Source: Lutibacter sp. B2
GTDB lineage: Bacteria > Bacillota > Clostridia > Peptostreptococcales > Thermotaleaceae
Direction of reading: 5' to 3'
DNA length: 64,000 nt
Assembly: GCA_015686845.1 (NCBI GenBank)
Contig: JADPRS010000020.1
Coordinates: forward strand, 1 to 64,000
Below, one piece after another: positions 43,002 to 51,900 of this stretch. Every line of letters starts with the position of its first letter. The first letter of the stretch is position 1. The position numbers and the translations under genes are program-made. Under the pieces are notes generated by a model, which worked only from the letters and a program-made list of their open reading frames with translations, searched no databases and was not told the DNA's origin.

Positions 43002-43937
43002 TTAACCTCTTGGATTAAATGTTGAAATTTCTTTCAGCTTTTCATATAACTCTTTTTCTTCCTCATTTAAATTAGTTGGATTTACGATCTTTACTCGAAT
43101 ATATAGATCTCCTGTATTTCCTTTACTGTCTTCATAGCCTTTTTTAGCTATTTTTATTTTGCCATCTGTTTGAATTCCTGCTGGAATTTTTACTTTTATC
43201 TTTCCCTTTAATGTTTGTATAATGGCTTCCGTTCCTAGTACTGCTTCCCACGGAGATAAAGAAACTGTAGTATTTAAATTTAATCCATCTAATTCAAAAA
43301 CAGGGTCCTTTTTAAATTTAACTTGTAGGTATAAATCTCCATTTACACCTCTTGCTCCTGGCTGACCTTGACCTTTTAATTTTATTTTCTTATCCGGTAG
43401 TATTCCTGTTGGTACATTTATAGCTATGTTTTTTTCTCCATTTGGTGTTCTAAGTGTAACTTTCTTTTTACAACCTTCATACGCTTCTTGTATCGTTACA
43501 CTTATTTCCGTTTCAATATCTTTACCCTTTTGTGTAGATCCGCATCCATGACTACTACAACCTCTATTTCCTCCAAATAAATCATCCCCACCAAAACCAC
43601 CATTTCCAAATATAGAACCAAACAAATCACTAAAGTTTATATTATGTTCTCCTGAACCTTGCCTATATCCTCCAAAACCATATTGAGATGGATCAAAATT
43701 TGCTCCATTTTGAAAATCAGAAGCACTTCCGAATTGATCATATTTCTTTCTCTTTGCTTCATCTCCTAATACTTCATATGCTTCATTGATGGATTTAAAT
43801 TTTTCTTCAGCTGCTTTATTATCTGGATTTGTATCTGGATGATATTTTTTAGCCAATTTTCTATATACTTTTTTTATTTCTTCTTGAGATGCATCTTTAC
43901 TTACGCCCAATGTTTCATAATAATCCTTATATTGCAC
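43002..43937 (-). CDS. DnaJ-like J-domain co-chaperone (CbpA type)
   Basis: The 311-residue protein has an N-terminal J domain ([15 protein letters not shown] in [11 protein letters not shown]), a Gly/Phe-rich linker and two beta-sandwich substrate-binding domains ([15 protein letters not shown]), as in CbpA. It lacks the four CxxCxGxG zinc repeats of DnaJ; a single Cys pair (GCSSHGC) in the linker may be a remnant. It stimulates DnaK ATPase. The start is GTG (43937) with the SD GAGGGG. Standing alone here, it is unlikely to be the main dnaJ. Confidence 0.92.
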   Translation of the reverse strand: MQYKDYYETLGVSKDASQEEIKKVYRKLAKKYHPDTNPDNKAAEEKFKSINEAYEVLGDEAKRKKYDQFGSASDFQNGANFDPSQYGFGGYRQGSGEHNINFSDLFGSIFGNGGFGGDDLFGGNRGCSSHGCGSTQKGKDIETEISVTIQEAYEGCKKKVTLRTPNGEKNIAINVPTGILPDKKIKLKGQGQPGARGVNGDLYLQVKFKKDPVFELDGLNLNTTVSLSPWEAVLGTEAIIQTLKGKIKVKIPAGIQTDGKIKIAKKGYEDSKGNTGDLYIRVKIVNPTNLNEEEKELYEKLKEISTFNPRG

Positions 43938-44017
43938 TTTTATCCCCTCACTTCATTGACTTTCTTTGACTTTTATTTAATTATAGGCAATTTTCCTTGA
44001 ATAATCAAGCCCAAAAA

Positions 44018-44043
44018 AAGAACCCTTTATAGTAAGGATTCTT
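44018..44043 (-). terminator. Terminator of the YerC-like gene
   Basis: AAGAAcCCTT and AAGGaTTCTT form a 10-nt stem with one mismatch and a 6-nt loop, and on the minus strand a TTTTTTT run follows. Confidence 0.75.
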
Positions 44044-44057
44044 CAAAAAAGGACTTC

Positions 44058-44366
44058 CTATTCTTTTTCATTTTTTTCCTTTAATCTATCTAAAATCATA
44101 TTATATCCCTCTGCGCCATAGCTTAAGCATCTATTAATTCTACTAATGGTTGCTGTGCTCGTTCCTGTAATTTCTTCGATCTCATTGTATGTCTTTTTCT
44201 CTCTTAATAGCTTTGCAACCATTAACCTTTGAGACAAAGATTGGATCTCTTTAATTGTACATATATCTTCAAAAAACCGATAACATTCTTCCTTATCTTT
44301 TAACATTAAAATCCCTTCAAATAGTTCATCTATAAATCCACTCTTTAATTTTGATTCATAACTCAT
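44058..44366 (-). CDS. YerC/YecD-family TrpR-like DNA-binding protein
   Basis: The 102-residue protein matches the YerC group of TrpR-fold proteins (IKEIQSLSQRLMVAKLL, TYNEIEEITGTSTATISRINRCL), a helix-turn-helix protein probably acting as a repressor. Its ligand and targets are unknown. The SD is GGAGGTGA. It is divergent from the SAM-riboswitch metNIQ operon, but that operon already has an RNA switch, so a link is not assumed. Confidence 0.88.
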   Translation of the reverse strand: MSYESKLKSGFIDELFEGILMLKDKEECYRFFEDICTIKEIQSLSQRLMVAKLLREKKTYNEIEEITGTSTATISRINRCLSYGAEGYNMILDRLKEKNEKE

Positions 44367-44458
44367 CTATAAATCACCTCCGTGTTTTGTAGTGTTAGTA
44401 TTCGCTAAAGTGCTAACGTATTCCTCTTTTATTTCATTTTTTTTTTTGCTTTACCCTA

Positions 44459-44487
44459 TTGACAATTTTTCAAAAAGGATTTATACT
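44459..44487 (+). promoter_or_regulatory. Sigma-A promoter of metNIQ
   Basis: TTGACA (44459-44464), a 17-bp spacer and TATACT (44482-44487): a near-consensus promoter about 38 bp before the SAM riboswitch. Confidence 0.8.
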
Positions 44488-44524
44488 CTATTTAAATCAA
44501 ATTTAAAAACTACATAAATGGATA

Positions 44525-44636
44525 TCTCTTATCCAGAGAGGTGGAGGGACTGGCCCTATGATACCCGGCAACCGGCTTTTATTTTAAAAGCAACGGTGCC
44601 AATTCCTGCGATACATATGTATTGGCAGATGAGAGA
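44525..44636 (+). promoter_or_regulatory. SAM-I (S-box) riboswitch
   Basis: P1 strands TCTCTTATC (44525-44533) and GATGAGAGA (44628-44636) pair. Between them are the S-box landmarks AGAGAGGTGGAGGGACTGGCCC, split here as AGAGGTGGAGGGA and CTGGCCC, then ATGATACCCGGCAACC, GGTGCCAATTCCTGCG and GGCAGATGAGAGA. SAM binding stops expression of methionine genes, which fits the metNIQ operon downstream. Confidence 0.97.
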
Positions 44637-44653
44637 AAAGGTTCTTTAATTAT

Positions 44654-44684
44654 ACCTCTTTCTCTATATAGAAAGAGGTTTTTT
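44654..44684 (+). terminator. Riboswitch-controlled terminator before metN
   Basis: ACCTCTTTCT and AGAAAGAGGT form a 10-bp stem with a 6-nt loop, followed by TTTTTT. It is the off-state hairpin of the SAM riboswitch, 33 bp before the metN start codon. Confidence 0.9.
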
Positions 44685-44716
44685 ATTTATATATAAATCC
44701 GTAAAGGAGTGAAGTC

Positions 44717-45712
44717 ATGATTAAAATTAATAATTTATCAAAAATTTATACCAAAGGAAAAAATGAAGTCGCTGCATTAAAAGATATTAATTTACAGGTT
44801 GCCAAAGGTGATATATACGGTATTATAGGTCTTAGCGGTGCTGGTAAATCATCTCTCATTCGTTGCATAAACAGATTAGAAGAACCTACTACTGGGGATA
44901 TTTATGTAAATGGAATAAATATAGTTACCTTAAAAGATAAAGAATTAAGATCCGCACGTAAGAAAATGAGTATGATTTTTCAAAATTTCAATCTATTGAA
45001 TAGTAAAACCGTTTTTGAAAATATAGCCTTTCCACTTAGGTTAATAAAAATACCCGAGCAAAAAATACAAGAAAAAGCGACCGAACTTTTAAAATTAGTA
45101 GAATTAAATGACAAGTCCAATTCCTACCCTTCTCAATTAAGTGGTGGACAGAAACAACGAGTTGGGATTGCCAGAGCATTAGCGAGTGAACCGGATGTAC
45201 TGCTTTGTGATGAAGCTACTTCAGCCCTTGATCCTAAAACCACACATCAGATTCTATCATTATTAAAAAATATCAATAAACAATTGGGTTTAACCATTGT
45301 AATTATCACCCATGAGATGGATGTCATCAAAGAAATCTGTAACCGTGTAGCAATATTAGGAGGCGGATATGTACTTGAAAAGGGAAATACCATTGATATT
45401 TTCTCCAAACCTGGAAATAAAACTACAAAACACTTTATAGAAGATCAACAAAAGATTCCCGAAAAAATGTTGAGCGGAAACATATTGAATCTTTCTTTTA
45501 CGGATGGTAGTGCCAATATTCCAATTATTTCAAAGATCACCAGAGAATTTAATGTAGATGTAAATATTGTTTCCGGAAAAATAGAATATATTCAAGAAAA
45601 ACAAATAGGAAAACTGACGATTCAAATAGATACCGATCGTCATAAATTATTAGATATTATAGACTATCTTAATAAAAATCACGTTAAAGCAGAGGTGATC
45701 AATCATGGCTAA
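44717..45712 (+). CDS. metN: Methionine ABC importer ATPase MetN
   Basis: The 331-residue ATPase has Walker A GLSGAGKSS, signature LSGGQKQR, Walker B LLCDEATSALDP, and a C-terminal NIL/ACT regulatory domain (about 255-330) that senses methionine and inhibits transport. It energises import of methionine with MetI and MetQ. The SD is GGAGTGA. The SAM riboswitch upstream supports the substrate assignment. It overlaps metI by 8 bp. Confidence 0.96.
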   Translation: MIKINNLSKIYTKGKNEVAALKDINLQVAKGDIYGIIGLSGAGKSSLIRCINRLEEPTTGDIYVNGINIVTLKDKELRSARKKMSMIFQNFNLLNSKTVFENIAFPLRLIKIPEQKIQEKATELLKLVELNDKSNSYPSQLSGGQKQRVGIARALASEPDVLLCDEATSALDPKTTHQILSLLKNINKQLGLTIVIITHEMDVIKEICNRVAILGGGYVLEKGNTIDIFSKPGNKTTKHFIEDQQKIPEKMLSGNILNLSFTDGSANIPIISKITREFNVDVNIVSGKIEYIQEKQIGKLTIQIDTDRHKLLDIIDYLNKNHVKAEVINHG

Positions 45713-46355
45713 TATCATTTCACTCCTAATTCCATCATTACAAGAAACTTTATATATGGTATTTATATCCACTTTATTAACCGTGCTCTTTGGATTACCT
45801 TTAGGCATTATATTAGTAACTTCTGATGAAAATCATATTTTACCTAATAAATCTTTAAATACTATACTTTCTTGGATTATAAACGTAACAAGATCATTGC
45901 CATTTATAATCTTAATCATTTTTATCCTTCCTTTTACAAGGTGGGTTGTAGGTACAACTATTGGTACTACTGCTGCAATAGTTCCTCTTGTAATAGCTGC
46001 TACTCCTTTCTTTGCAAGAATTGTAGAAACTTCTATTAGAGAAGTGGATTGGGGTGTAGTTGAAGCATCTATTTCTATGGGGGCTACTCCAGCTCAGATA
46101 ATCGTAAGAGTATTAATTCCTGAAGCCATGTCTTCTTTGGTATTAGGAATCACCATTACACTAATTAATATTATCGGCTATTCAGCTATGGCTGGAACCG
46201 TAGGAGGAGGTGGACTTGGAGATTTAGCATTCAGATATGGCTATCAACGTTTTCAAAATGATGTAATGTTTGCAACAATTATTGTATTGATTATTTTAGT
46301 ACAGACGATCCAATCTTTTGGAAATCATCTTGCTCAAAAAATAAATAAAAATTAG
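45705..46355 (+). CDS. metI: Methionine ABC importer permease MetI
   Basis: The 216-residue permease has five hydrophobic helices and the EAA-loop motif EASISMGATPAQIIVRVLIPEAMSS, cytoplasmic contact for MetN. The start ATG has the SD AGAGGTGA and overlaps the metN end. Family and role are secure. Confidence 0.95.
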   Translation: MANIISLLIPSLQETLYMVFISTLLTVLFGLPLGIILVTSDENHILPNKSLNTILSWIINVTRSLPFIILIIFILPFTRWVVGTTIGTTAAIVPLVIAATPFFARIVETSIREVDWGVVEASISMGATPAQIIVRVLIPEAMSSLVLGITITLINIIGYSAMAGTVGGGGLGDLAFRYGYQRFQNDVMFATIIVLIILVQTIQSFGNHLAQKINKN

Positions 46356-46366
46356 GAGGTTTTATC

Positions 46367-47179
46367 ATGAAAAAGAAAGTTTTATTATTAATTGCCAGTT
46401 TATTCGTTTTTTCTCTAGTTTTTACAGGTTGTGGAAAGAGTGCTGAAGAATCAAGTGATTCTTCTACTTTAAAAGTTGGTGCAACCCCTGTCCCACATTC
46501 ACAAATATTAGAATTTATAAAACCAGCGCTTGAAAAAGAAGGTGTAAAACTAGAAATAGTAGAATTTACAGATTATATTCAACCAAATATGACTTTAGCC
46601 AATAAAGAAATTGACGCAAATTTCTTCCAACACGTTCCCTATATGGATTCATTTGCAAAGGATAGAAGTTTAGATTTAGTAAGCGCCTGCAAGGTTCATG
46701 TAGAGCCTCTTGGCTTATATTCTAAGAAAATCAAGTCTGTAGATGAATTAAAGGAAGGTGCAATCATTAGTATTCCTAATGATCCAACCAATGAAGGTAG
46801 AGCTTTAATACTCCTAGATTCAAACGGAATTATAAAACTTAAAAAAGATGCAGGTCTTGAAGCTACTGAAAAAGATATCGAAGAAAATCCTAAAAATTTA
46901 GTATTTAAACCAATTGAATCAGCACAACTTCCTAGAACATTAGAAGATGTAGATGCTAGTATTATCAATACTAACTTTGCATTAGAAGGAAATTTAAATC
47001 CTCAACATGATGCAATCATTATAGAGGGAAGCGAATCACCTTATGCTAATATTTTAACTGTAAGAAGCGATAACAAAGATGATGAAAAAATTCAAAAACT
47101 AGTAAAAGCCCTTCAATCCGAAGAAGTTAAGAAATTTATAGAAGAAAAATATAAAGGTGCTATAGTTACTGCATTTTAA
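46367..47179 (+). CDS. metQ: Methionine-binding lipoprotein MetQ
   Basis: The 270-residue lipoprotein has a signal peptide with lipobox FTGC (Cys at about residue 22) and NlpA-type domain (KVGATPVPHSQILEF, DYIQPNMTLANKEIDANFFQH). It captures methionine outside the membrane for MetNI. The SD AGGAGG precedes the start by 9 nt. Last gene of the operon, followed by a perfect terminator palindrome. Confidence 0.95.
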   Translation: MKKKVLLLIASLFVFSLVFTGCGKSAEESSDSSTLKVGATPVPHSQILEFIKPALEKEGVKLEIVEFTDYIQPNMTLANKEIDANFFQHVPYMDSFAKDRSLDLVSACKVHVEPLGLYSKKIKSVDELKEGAIISIPNDPTNEGRALILLDSNGIIKLKKDAGLEATEKDIEENPKNLVFKPIESAQLPRTLEDVDASIINTNFALEGNLNPQHDAIIIEGSESPYANILTVRSDNKDDEKIQKLVKALQSEEVKKFIEEKYKGAIVTAF

Positions 47180-47181
47180 AC

Positions 47182-47221
47182 AAAAAGAAGGAATTGTGAA
47201 ATTTCACAATTCCTTCTTTTT
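47182..47221. terminator. Bidirectional terminator between metQ and the YfcC transporter gene
   Basis: A perfect palindrome with 20-bp arms (centre at 47201/47202, AAAAAGAAGG ... CCTTCTTTTT). A T run is present on either strand, so it can serve both convergent genes. Confidence 0.9.
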
Positions 47222-47228
47222 ATATTTT

Positions 47229-48737
47229 TTAGTTAAATCCAATTACAGTAGCTGCAATAATAAATACAGATGCGCATCCAAATAAGATCATTTGGAATTT
47301 GATCTGCCATTTTGCCCATGTCATCCACTCTATTTTAGCAATTCCTAAAACAGCAATAAGAATTCCAGAAGTTGGAACGATTAAGTTTGTAAATCCATCT
47401 CCTAATTGGAATGCTAAAACCCCTACTTGTCTGCTTACACCTACAAGATCAGCAAGCGGTGCCATTAGTGGCATAGTAAGCGCTGCTTGTCCTGAACCTG
47501 ATACAACAAAGAAATTAAACACTGATTGGAATACATACATAAACCATGCAGCAATTGCTGGTGGTAACATTCCTACAATATTTCCTGTATAATGAAGTAC
47601 AGTATTAAGCACTGTTGCTGTAGTTGGTTCAGAACCTCCTAAAACAAGAATAATTCCTTTTGCCATACCTACTACTAATGCTGCACCTAATAAATCTTTT
47701 GAACCCTCTTTAAAACCTTCTGCCATACCATTCATTGTCATATCATTTAATTTGAAAATAATAGCAATGATTCCTGACACAAGACCCATAATAAAGAATT
47801 GTGTTGCAATCTCTGGAATATAATAACCATATTTTATTACACCCCATATAACCCAAACCATACCTAAAACAATGGTTAAAATAACAAGTATATGTCCTAC
47901 TCCAAAATCTGATTTTATATCTTGTTTTAAATTAACATCTTTTCTATACACTGCATCTTGCTCATAAGAAATAGATAACTTTGGATCTTTTTTTATCTTT
48001 CTAGCATATAGCATTGTATAAGTTATACCTAGAAGTGTAAAGAATATCCACATAAATACTCTAAATCCAGCCCCTGATAAAACAGGTATTCCTGAAACCC
48101 CTTGTGCAATAGCAACACTAAAAGGATTCATCCAAGAAGTAGCAAAACCTATTTGTGTTGCCACATATGTAATTAATATACACGTAATTGCATCATACCC
48201 CATAGCAACAATAATAGGAACTAGAATCATTACAAATGGAATAGATTCTTCCCCCATTCCAAATACTGCTCCTCCTAATGAGAATAAAATAAACAATATA
48301 GGAATAATTGCCACTTCAAAGCCTTTTGTTTTCTTAATCATTGCAAACATTCCAGCTTCTACAGCTCCTGTTTTTAATATAATTCCAAAAGCTCCTCCTA
48401 TAACGAGGATAAATGCAATAACCCCAACTGCTGAACCCCATTTATCTCCACTTACAAGACCTTCAAACATATAGTTTGTAACGCCTACTTCACCATAAGG
48501 TTCAAATAGTTTTATCCCGTTTCTTACGGACTCACCATTTTCATCTTTAACAATTTTAAAACTCTCTGGAATAAGAACTGTTTTCGTTTTTTCAGTTCCA
48601 TCCGCCTTCATAAAACTAATATCATGTGTATCAAATTGCCCTACTGGTACAATATACGTTAATGCTGCTGCCAATAAAATTACAAAAAATATGATTACAT
48701 ATGTATCTGGCACCGCAAATCTTTTTTTATTTCCCAT
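47229..48737 (-). CDS. YfcC/DcuC-family transporter (second copy)
   Basis: The 502-residue carrier with about 12 helices has the family motifs (TYIVPVGQFD, GMGEESIPFVMI, MNPFSVAIAQGVSGIP, VVSGSGQAALTMPLMAPL, QLGDGFTNLIVPTS). It differs from the copy at 40 kb, so it is an old paralogue. The ATG at 48737 (MGNKKRF) has the SD AGGAGG; an upstream in-frame start at 48815 has none and would overlap the promoter. It is divergent from the pseudouridine kinase gene and may carry a related nucleoside or a C4 acid, but that is a guess. Confidence 0.87.
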   Translation of the reverse strand: MGNKKRFAVPDTYVIIFFVILLAAALTYIVPVGQFDTHDISFMKADGTEKTKTVLIPESFKIVKDENGESVRNGIKLFEPYGEVGVTNYMFEGLVSGDKWGSAVGVIAFILVIGGAFGIILKTGAVEAGMFAMIKKTKGFEVAIIPILFILFSLGGAVFGMGEESIPFVMILVPIIVAMGYDAITCILITYVATQIGFATSWMNPFSVAIAQGVSGIPVLSGAGFRVFMWIFFTLLGITYTMLYARKIKKDPKLSISYEQDAVYRKDVNLKQDIKSDFGVGHILVILTIVLGMVWVIWGVIKYGYYIPEIATQFFIMGLVSGIIAIIFKLNDMTMNGMAEGFKEGSKDLLGAALVVGMAKGIILVLGGSEPTTATVLNTVLHYTGNIVGMLPPAIAAWFMYVFQSVFNFFVVSGSGQAALTMPLMAPLADLVGVSRQVGVLAFQLGDGFTNLIVPTSGILIAVLGIAKIEWMTWAKWQIKFQMILFGCASVFIIAATVIGFN

Positions 48738-48785
48738 AAATTTTCCTCCTATCAAATTTTGTATTGTAAAGTAATCCCATGTATA

Positions 48786-48815
48786 ATAATACATTTTATG
48801 AGTATAGATCGTCAA
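48786..48815 (-). promoter_or_regulatory. Promoter of the YfcC transporter gene
   Basis: On the minus strand a TTGACG -35 (48815-48810), an 18-bp spacer and a TATTAT -10 (48791-48786), upstream of the start at 48737. Confidence 0.6.
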
Positions 48816-48853
48816 TCATTTCTACAGTAAAAGCTAAAATTCTTGCAAAAGGG

Positions 48854-48901
48854 TTGTTTTTTTTTTATTTTAGGGTATACTTTAATTAAGCATTAGCTTA
48901 A
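48854..48901 (+). promoter_or_regulatory. Promoter and possible autoregulatory operator of the HTH-kinase gene
   Basis: TTGTTT (48854-48859), a 16-bp spacer and TATACT (48876-48881). Just downstream is a perfect palindrome TTAAGC-ATTA-GCTTAA (48886-48901) at the expected transcription start, suiting repressor binding by the HTH domain of the encoded kinase. Confidence 0.55.
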
Positions 48902-48926
48902 ATACTAAACACAAGTTGGTGATACA

Positions 48927-50036
48927 ATGATTACTGAAAGAGAAAAAGAAATATTGTCTCTTATACAAAAAAATCCCATGATATCGCAACAAGATCTAGC
49001 AGATACATTAGGGATTACCCGTTCATCCATTGCAGTTCACATTACAAATTTAATGAAAAAAGAATATATAGCAGGTAAAGGCTATATTATAAAAAATGAA
49101 AATTATATAACTGTAATTGGCGGAACAAATATAGACATCCAAGGATTTCCAAATAATGATTTACTCCTAAATGACTCCAATCCTGGAAAAATCAAAATGT
49201 CTTTAGGCGGAGTAGGAAGAAATATTGCAGAAAATATCGTAAAGCTTGGAATTGATGTAAAGCTCATTTCTGCTATTGGTGATGATCTTTATGGTAGCAA
49301 AATCCTAGAAGAATGTACCCTTTCAGGAATTGACATGAGTCATAACCTATTTTTAAGAAATACGCCTTCTTCTACTTATCTATCTGTATTAGATGAAAGT
49401 GGCGATATGAAAGTAGCCATTGCACATATGGATATATTTGATCAACTGTCCATAGACTTTATTAGAGAAAAATCATATTTACTAAAAAACGCACAATTAA
49501 TAGTTGTAGATACGAATCTACCTAAAGAGACCTTACATTATTTAGCAACTCATTTTAGTGATCAGAAACTTTTTTTAGATACGGTATCTACAAATAAAGC
49601 ACTCAAAGTGAAAGATTTCATAGGTGCTTTTCATACCATCAAACCAAACAAATTAGAAGCTGAAGTTTTATCAGGAATAAAAATTGATTCTGATAAAGAT
49701 TTAGAAAAAGCTTGTAACTACTTCTTAGATCAAGGTGTAGAACAAGTATTTATAAGTTTAGGAAAAGATGGGGTATATTATGCAAACAAAGAACTTCAAA
49801 ATAAAATACCTACACCTACTTGCAAAGTAATAAATGCAACGGGTGCTGGAGATGCTTTTATGGCAGGATTAATTTCTGCTCATTTAAACGAACATTCTAT
49901 AGAATGTCAGGCAAGATTTGCAATCGCCTCTTCTATCTTAGCTCTATCTCATGAAAGTACTATTAACCCTAACTTTTCTAAGGAAAATGTTATTAAAATC
50001 GCGAAGGAGATGAATTTATGTACAAACAATATTTAG
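48927..50036 (+). CDS. psuK: HTH-fused PfkB-family kinase, probable pseudouridine kinase
   Basis: The 369-residue protein has an N-terminal winged HTH (NPMISQQDLADTLGITRSSIAVHITNLMKK) fused to a PfkB sugar kinase (from about residue 60: YITVIGGTNIDIQGFP; NATGAGDAFMAGLISAH contains the catalytic Asp). Next to psuG, it probably phosphorylates pseudouridine to its 5'-phosphate. The HTH suggests that the enzyme also regulates its own operon. The SD is weak, GGTGATACA. It overlaps psuG by 19 bp, with GGAG before the psuG start. Confidence 0.85.
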   Translation: MITEREKEILSLIQKNPMISQQDLADTLGITRSSIAVHITNLMKKEYIAGKGYIIKNENYITVIGGTNIDIQGFPNNDLLLNDSNPGKIKMSLGGVGRNIAENIVKLGIDVKLISAIGDDLYGSKILEECTLSGIDMSHNLFLRNTPSSTYLSVLDESGDMKVAIAHMDIFDQLSIDFIREKSYLLKNAQLIVVDTNLPKETLHYLATHFSDQKLFLDTVSTNKALKVKDFIGAFHTIKPNKLEAEVLSGIKIDSDKDLEKACNYFLDQGVEQVFISLGKDGVYYANKELQNKIPTPTCKVINATGAGDAFMAGLISAHLNEHSIECQARFAIASSILALSHESTINPNFSKENVIKIAKEMNLCTNNI

Positions 50037-50932
50037 ATATCCATCCAGAAGTACAAAAAGCATTAGATGAAAACAAAGCGATCGTTGCTCTAGAATCTAC
50101 CATTATATCGCATGGAATGCCTTATCCTCAAAATGTTGAAACAGCAAAAAAAGTAGAAGCAATCGTTCGAGAACATGGATCAGTTCCTGCTACTATCGCT
50201 ATCCTAAAGGGTAGATTAAAAGTCGGATTAACAGATCAAGACTTAGAATATTTAGGTAAGGGCGACGATATTCTAAAGGCAAGTAGAAGAGATTTACCTT
50301 TTATTGTAGCGAAAGAATTAAACGGTGCTACTACGGTTGCTTCTACAATGATTATTGCAGCACTGGCTGGAATTAAAGTATTCGCTACTGGTGGTATTGG
50401 TGGCGTTCATAGAGGCGCACAGGAAACATTTGATATTTCAGCAGATCTTCAGGAGCTTGCACATACAAATGTAGCTGTGATCTGTGCAGGTGCTAAATCT
50501 ATCTTAGATATTGGCTTAACACTCGAATATCTAGAAACACAAGGTGTACCCGTAGTAGGATTTCAAACAGATGAGTTACCTGCTTTCTATACTAGAAAAA
50601 GCGGTTTTGGTGTAGATTATAAGGCTGATAATGAATTAGAAGTGGCAAAAGCATTAAAATCAAAATGGGATTTAAATTTAAACGGTGGTATGGTTATTGC
50701 AAATCCAATTCCTAAAGAATATGAAATGGATTTTGATACCATCCATAAAGCCATTGAAGATGCTCTGGTTGAAGCCAAAGAAAAAGGAATCCAAGGAAAA
50801 GAATCTACGCCATTTTTACTTTCCAAAGTAAAAGATATCACAAAGGGAAAAAGCTTAGATTCTAATATACAATTGGTTTATAATAATGCTAAAGTTGGTT
50901 CTCGTATTGCAGTAGAATTAGCTAAATTATAG
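50018..50932 (+). CDS. psuG: Pseudouridine-5'-phosphate glycosidase
   Basis: The 304-residue enzyme splits pseudouridine 5'-phosphate to uracil and ribose 5-phosphate. Family blocks seen: NKAIVALESTIISHGMPYP, RDLPFIVAKELNGATTVASTM, FATGGIGGVHRGAQ, ISADLQELAH and GGMVIANPIPKEYEM; the catalytic Lys is in the ELNGATTV neighbourhood or the K in RAPVG-like segments, not assigned further. The SD GAAGGAG precedes the start in the kinase gene. Together with the kinase it forms a pseudouridine salvage or degradation unit. Confidence 0.95.
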   Translation: MYKQYLDIHPEVQKALDENKAIVALESTIISHGMPYPQNVETAKKVEAIVREHGSVPATIAILKGRLKVGLTDQDLEYLGKGDDILKASRRDLPFIVAKELNGATTVASTMIIAALAGIKVFATGGIGGVHRGAQETFDISADLQELAHTNVAVICAGAKSILDIGLTLEYLETQGVPVVGFQTDELPAFYTRKSGFGVDYKADNELEVAKALKSKWDLNLNGGMVIANPIPKEYEMDFDTIHKAIEDALVEAKEKGIQGKESTPFLLSKVKDITKGKSLDSNIQLVYNNAKVGSRIAVELAKL

Positions 50933-50965
50933 TAAAAAGGGTGATTTCACATCACCCTTTTTACT
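50931..50965. terminator. Bidirectional terminator after psuG
   Basis: A perfect 15-bp stem (50931-50945 and 50951-50965, AGTAAAAAGGGTGAT arms) with a 5-nt loop overlaps the psuG stop region. T runs occur on both strands, so it serves the convergent gene too. Confidence 0.9.
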
Positions 50966-51707
50966 TATTTTTTTTGAATTCCCAAGAAAAATCATAAGAT
51001 CCTTTTGCATTAAAACCCTTCGCAATTAACTTATATATTCTGTATTTTTCTAAAGGTATATTTATTGTGCCCGTTCTATTTGTTTCAAACATTTTTATTG
51101 GTTCACCATTATATTCATACAGACCTATTTTCAAATCCCCTTTTTTTACCTTTGAAGCATATCTAATCTTCAAATTCCCATGGTCTTGAAACCATATTTC
51201 TTTTACTTTACTTCCCGTAAAATCTTTATATTCACCTTTAAAAACCTTTTCTGATTTTACTACGTTTGGTCTCTCAATTTCTTCAGGTTTTAATTTTTCA
51301 TGTTCAACTATATATATAGCAGTTATGAATATAGTCATTACGATAAATACGCTTACCACTTTATAAATAAGTTTTTTATTCATACTATTATTTTCACTTC
51401 TTTTTCTTAACGGTACTTCTGAGGAAACATGATGATCAGGTAACATTTCTTTCATGGTTCTTATAATTAAATACGTCATACATCCTATATAATTTGGTAC
51501 AAATATAGCAATAACCATCCATAAAAATTTATTCATGTTATATTTAGGGGCATCTTCATATACATAAAAAATGATAAAGATAAAAACGGCTAGCTTAACC
51601 AATGCCATTATGGTATTTATCATCATTACAGATTCAGTGATGGTAGACAAATCACTCGTATTTAATACTGATTGTATTACCATATGTAAAATATTTTGTG
51701 TGTCCAT
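50961..51707 (-). CDS. Unknown membrane protein with PLDc_N-like helices
   Basis: The 248-residue protein has three hydrophobic helices: two at about 30-95 resembling the N-terminal PLDc_N domain (YEDAPKYNMNKFLWMVIAIFVPNYIGCMTYLIIR), and one at about 115-135, then an extracytoplasmic C-terminal domain of about 110 residues with beta-strand character (EKVFKGEYKDFTGSKVKEIWF, TGTINIPLEKYRIYKLI). No catalytic motif of phospholipase D is present. Function unknown. The SD is GAAAGGAG. A possible stress or envelope protein. Confidence 0.65.
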   Translation of the reverse strand: MDTQNILHMVIQSVLNTSDLSTITESVMMINTIMALVKLAVFIFIIFYVYEDAPKYNMNKFLWMVIAIFVPNYIGCMTYLIIRTMKEMLPDHHVSSEVPLRKRSENNSMNKKLIYKVVSVFIVMTIFITAIYIVEHEKLKPEEIERPNVVKSEKVFKGEYKDFTGSKVKEIWFQDHGNLKIRYASKVKKGDLKIGLYEYNGEPIKMFETNRTGTINIPLEKYRIYKLIAKGFNAKGSYDFSWEFKKNK

Positions 51708-51818
51708 AAATATGCTCCTTTCAATTTATTGTACTTCACGCATGATTATATCATAAATTGTAAAATATAGTAATATTTTCTCAACCCAATCCTTCCTGCT
51801 ACTTATCTGTATTATTTA

Positions 51819-51864
51819 TATATGAAAAGACCTTAAACAAATTTATTTAAGGTCTTTTCATATA
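51819..51864 (-). terminator. Terminator-like hairpin after the aminotransferase gene
   Basis: A perfect 19-bp stem (51819-51837 and 51846-51864) with an 8-nt loop about 37 bp after the stop of the leftward gene. The U tract on the minus strand is moderate. Confidence 0.7.
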
Positions 51865-51900
51865 CATATATTAAGTCATATATTAATTAATATAAAGTAT

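Noticed and set aside
48737-48815. Upstream start for the YfcC transporter
   Set aside because: It would place coding sequence through the promoter and has no SD, whereas the internal ATG follows AGGAGG.
51781-51900. Small RNA gene around the 19-bp hairpin
   Set aside because: Position and form fit a terminator for the aminotransferase gene. No promoter or conserved motif was seen.
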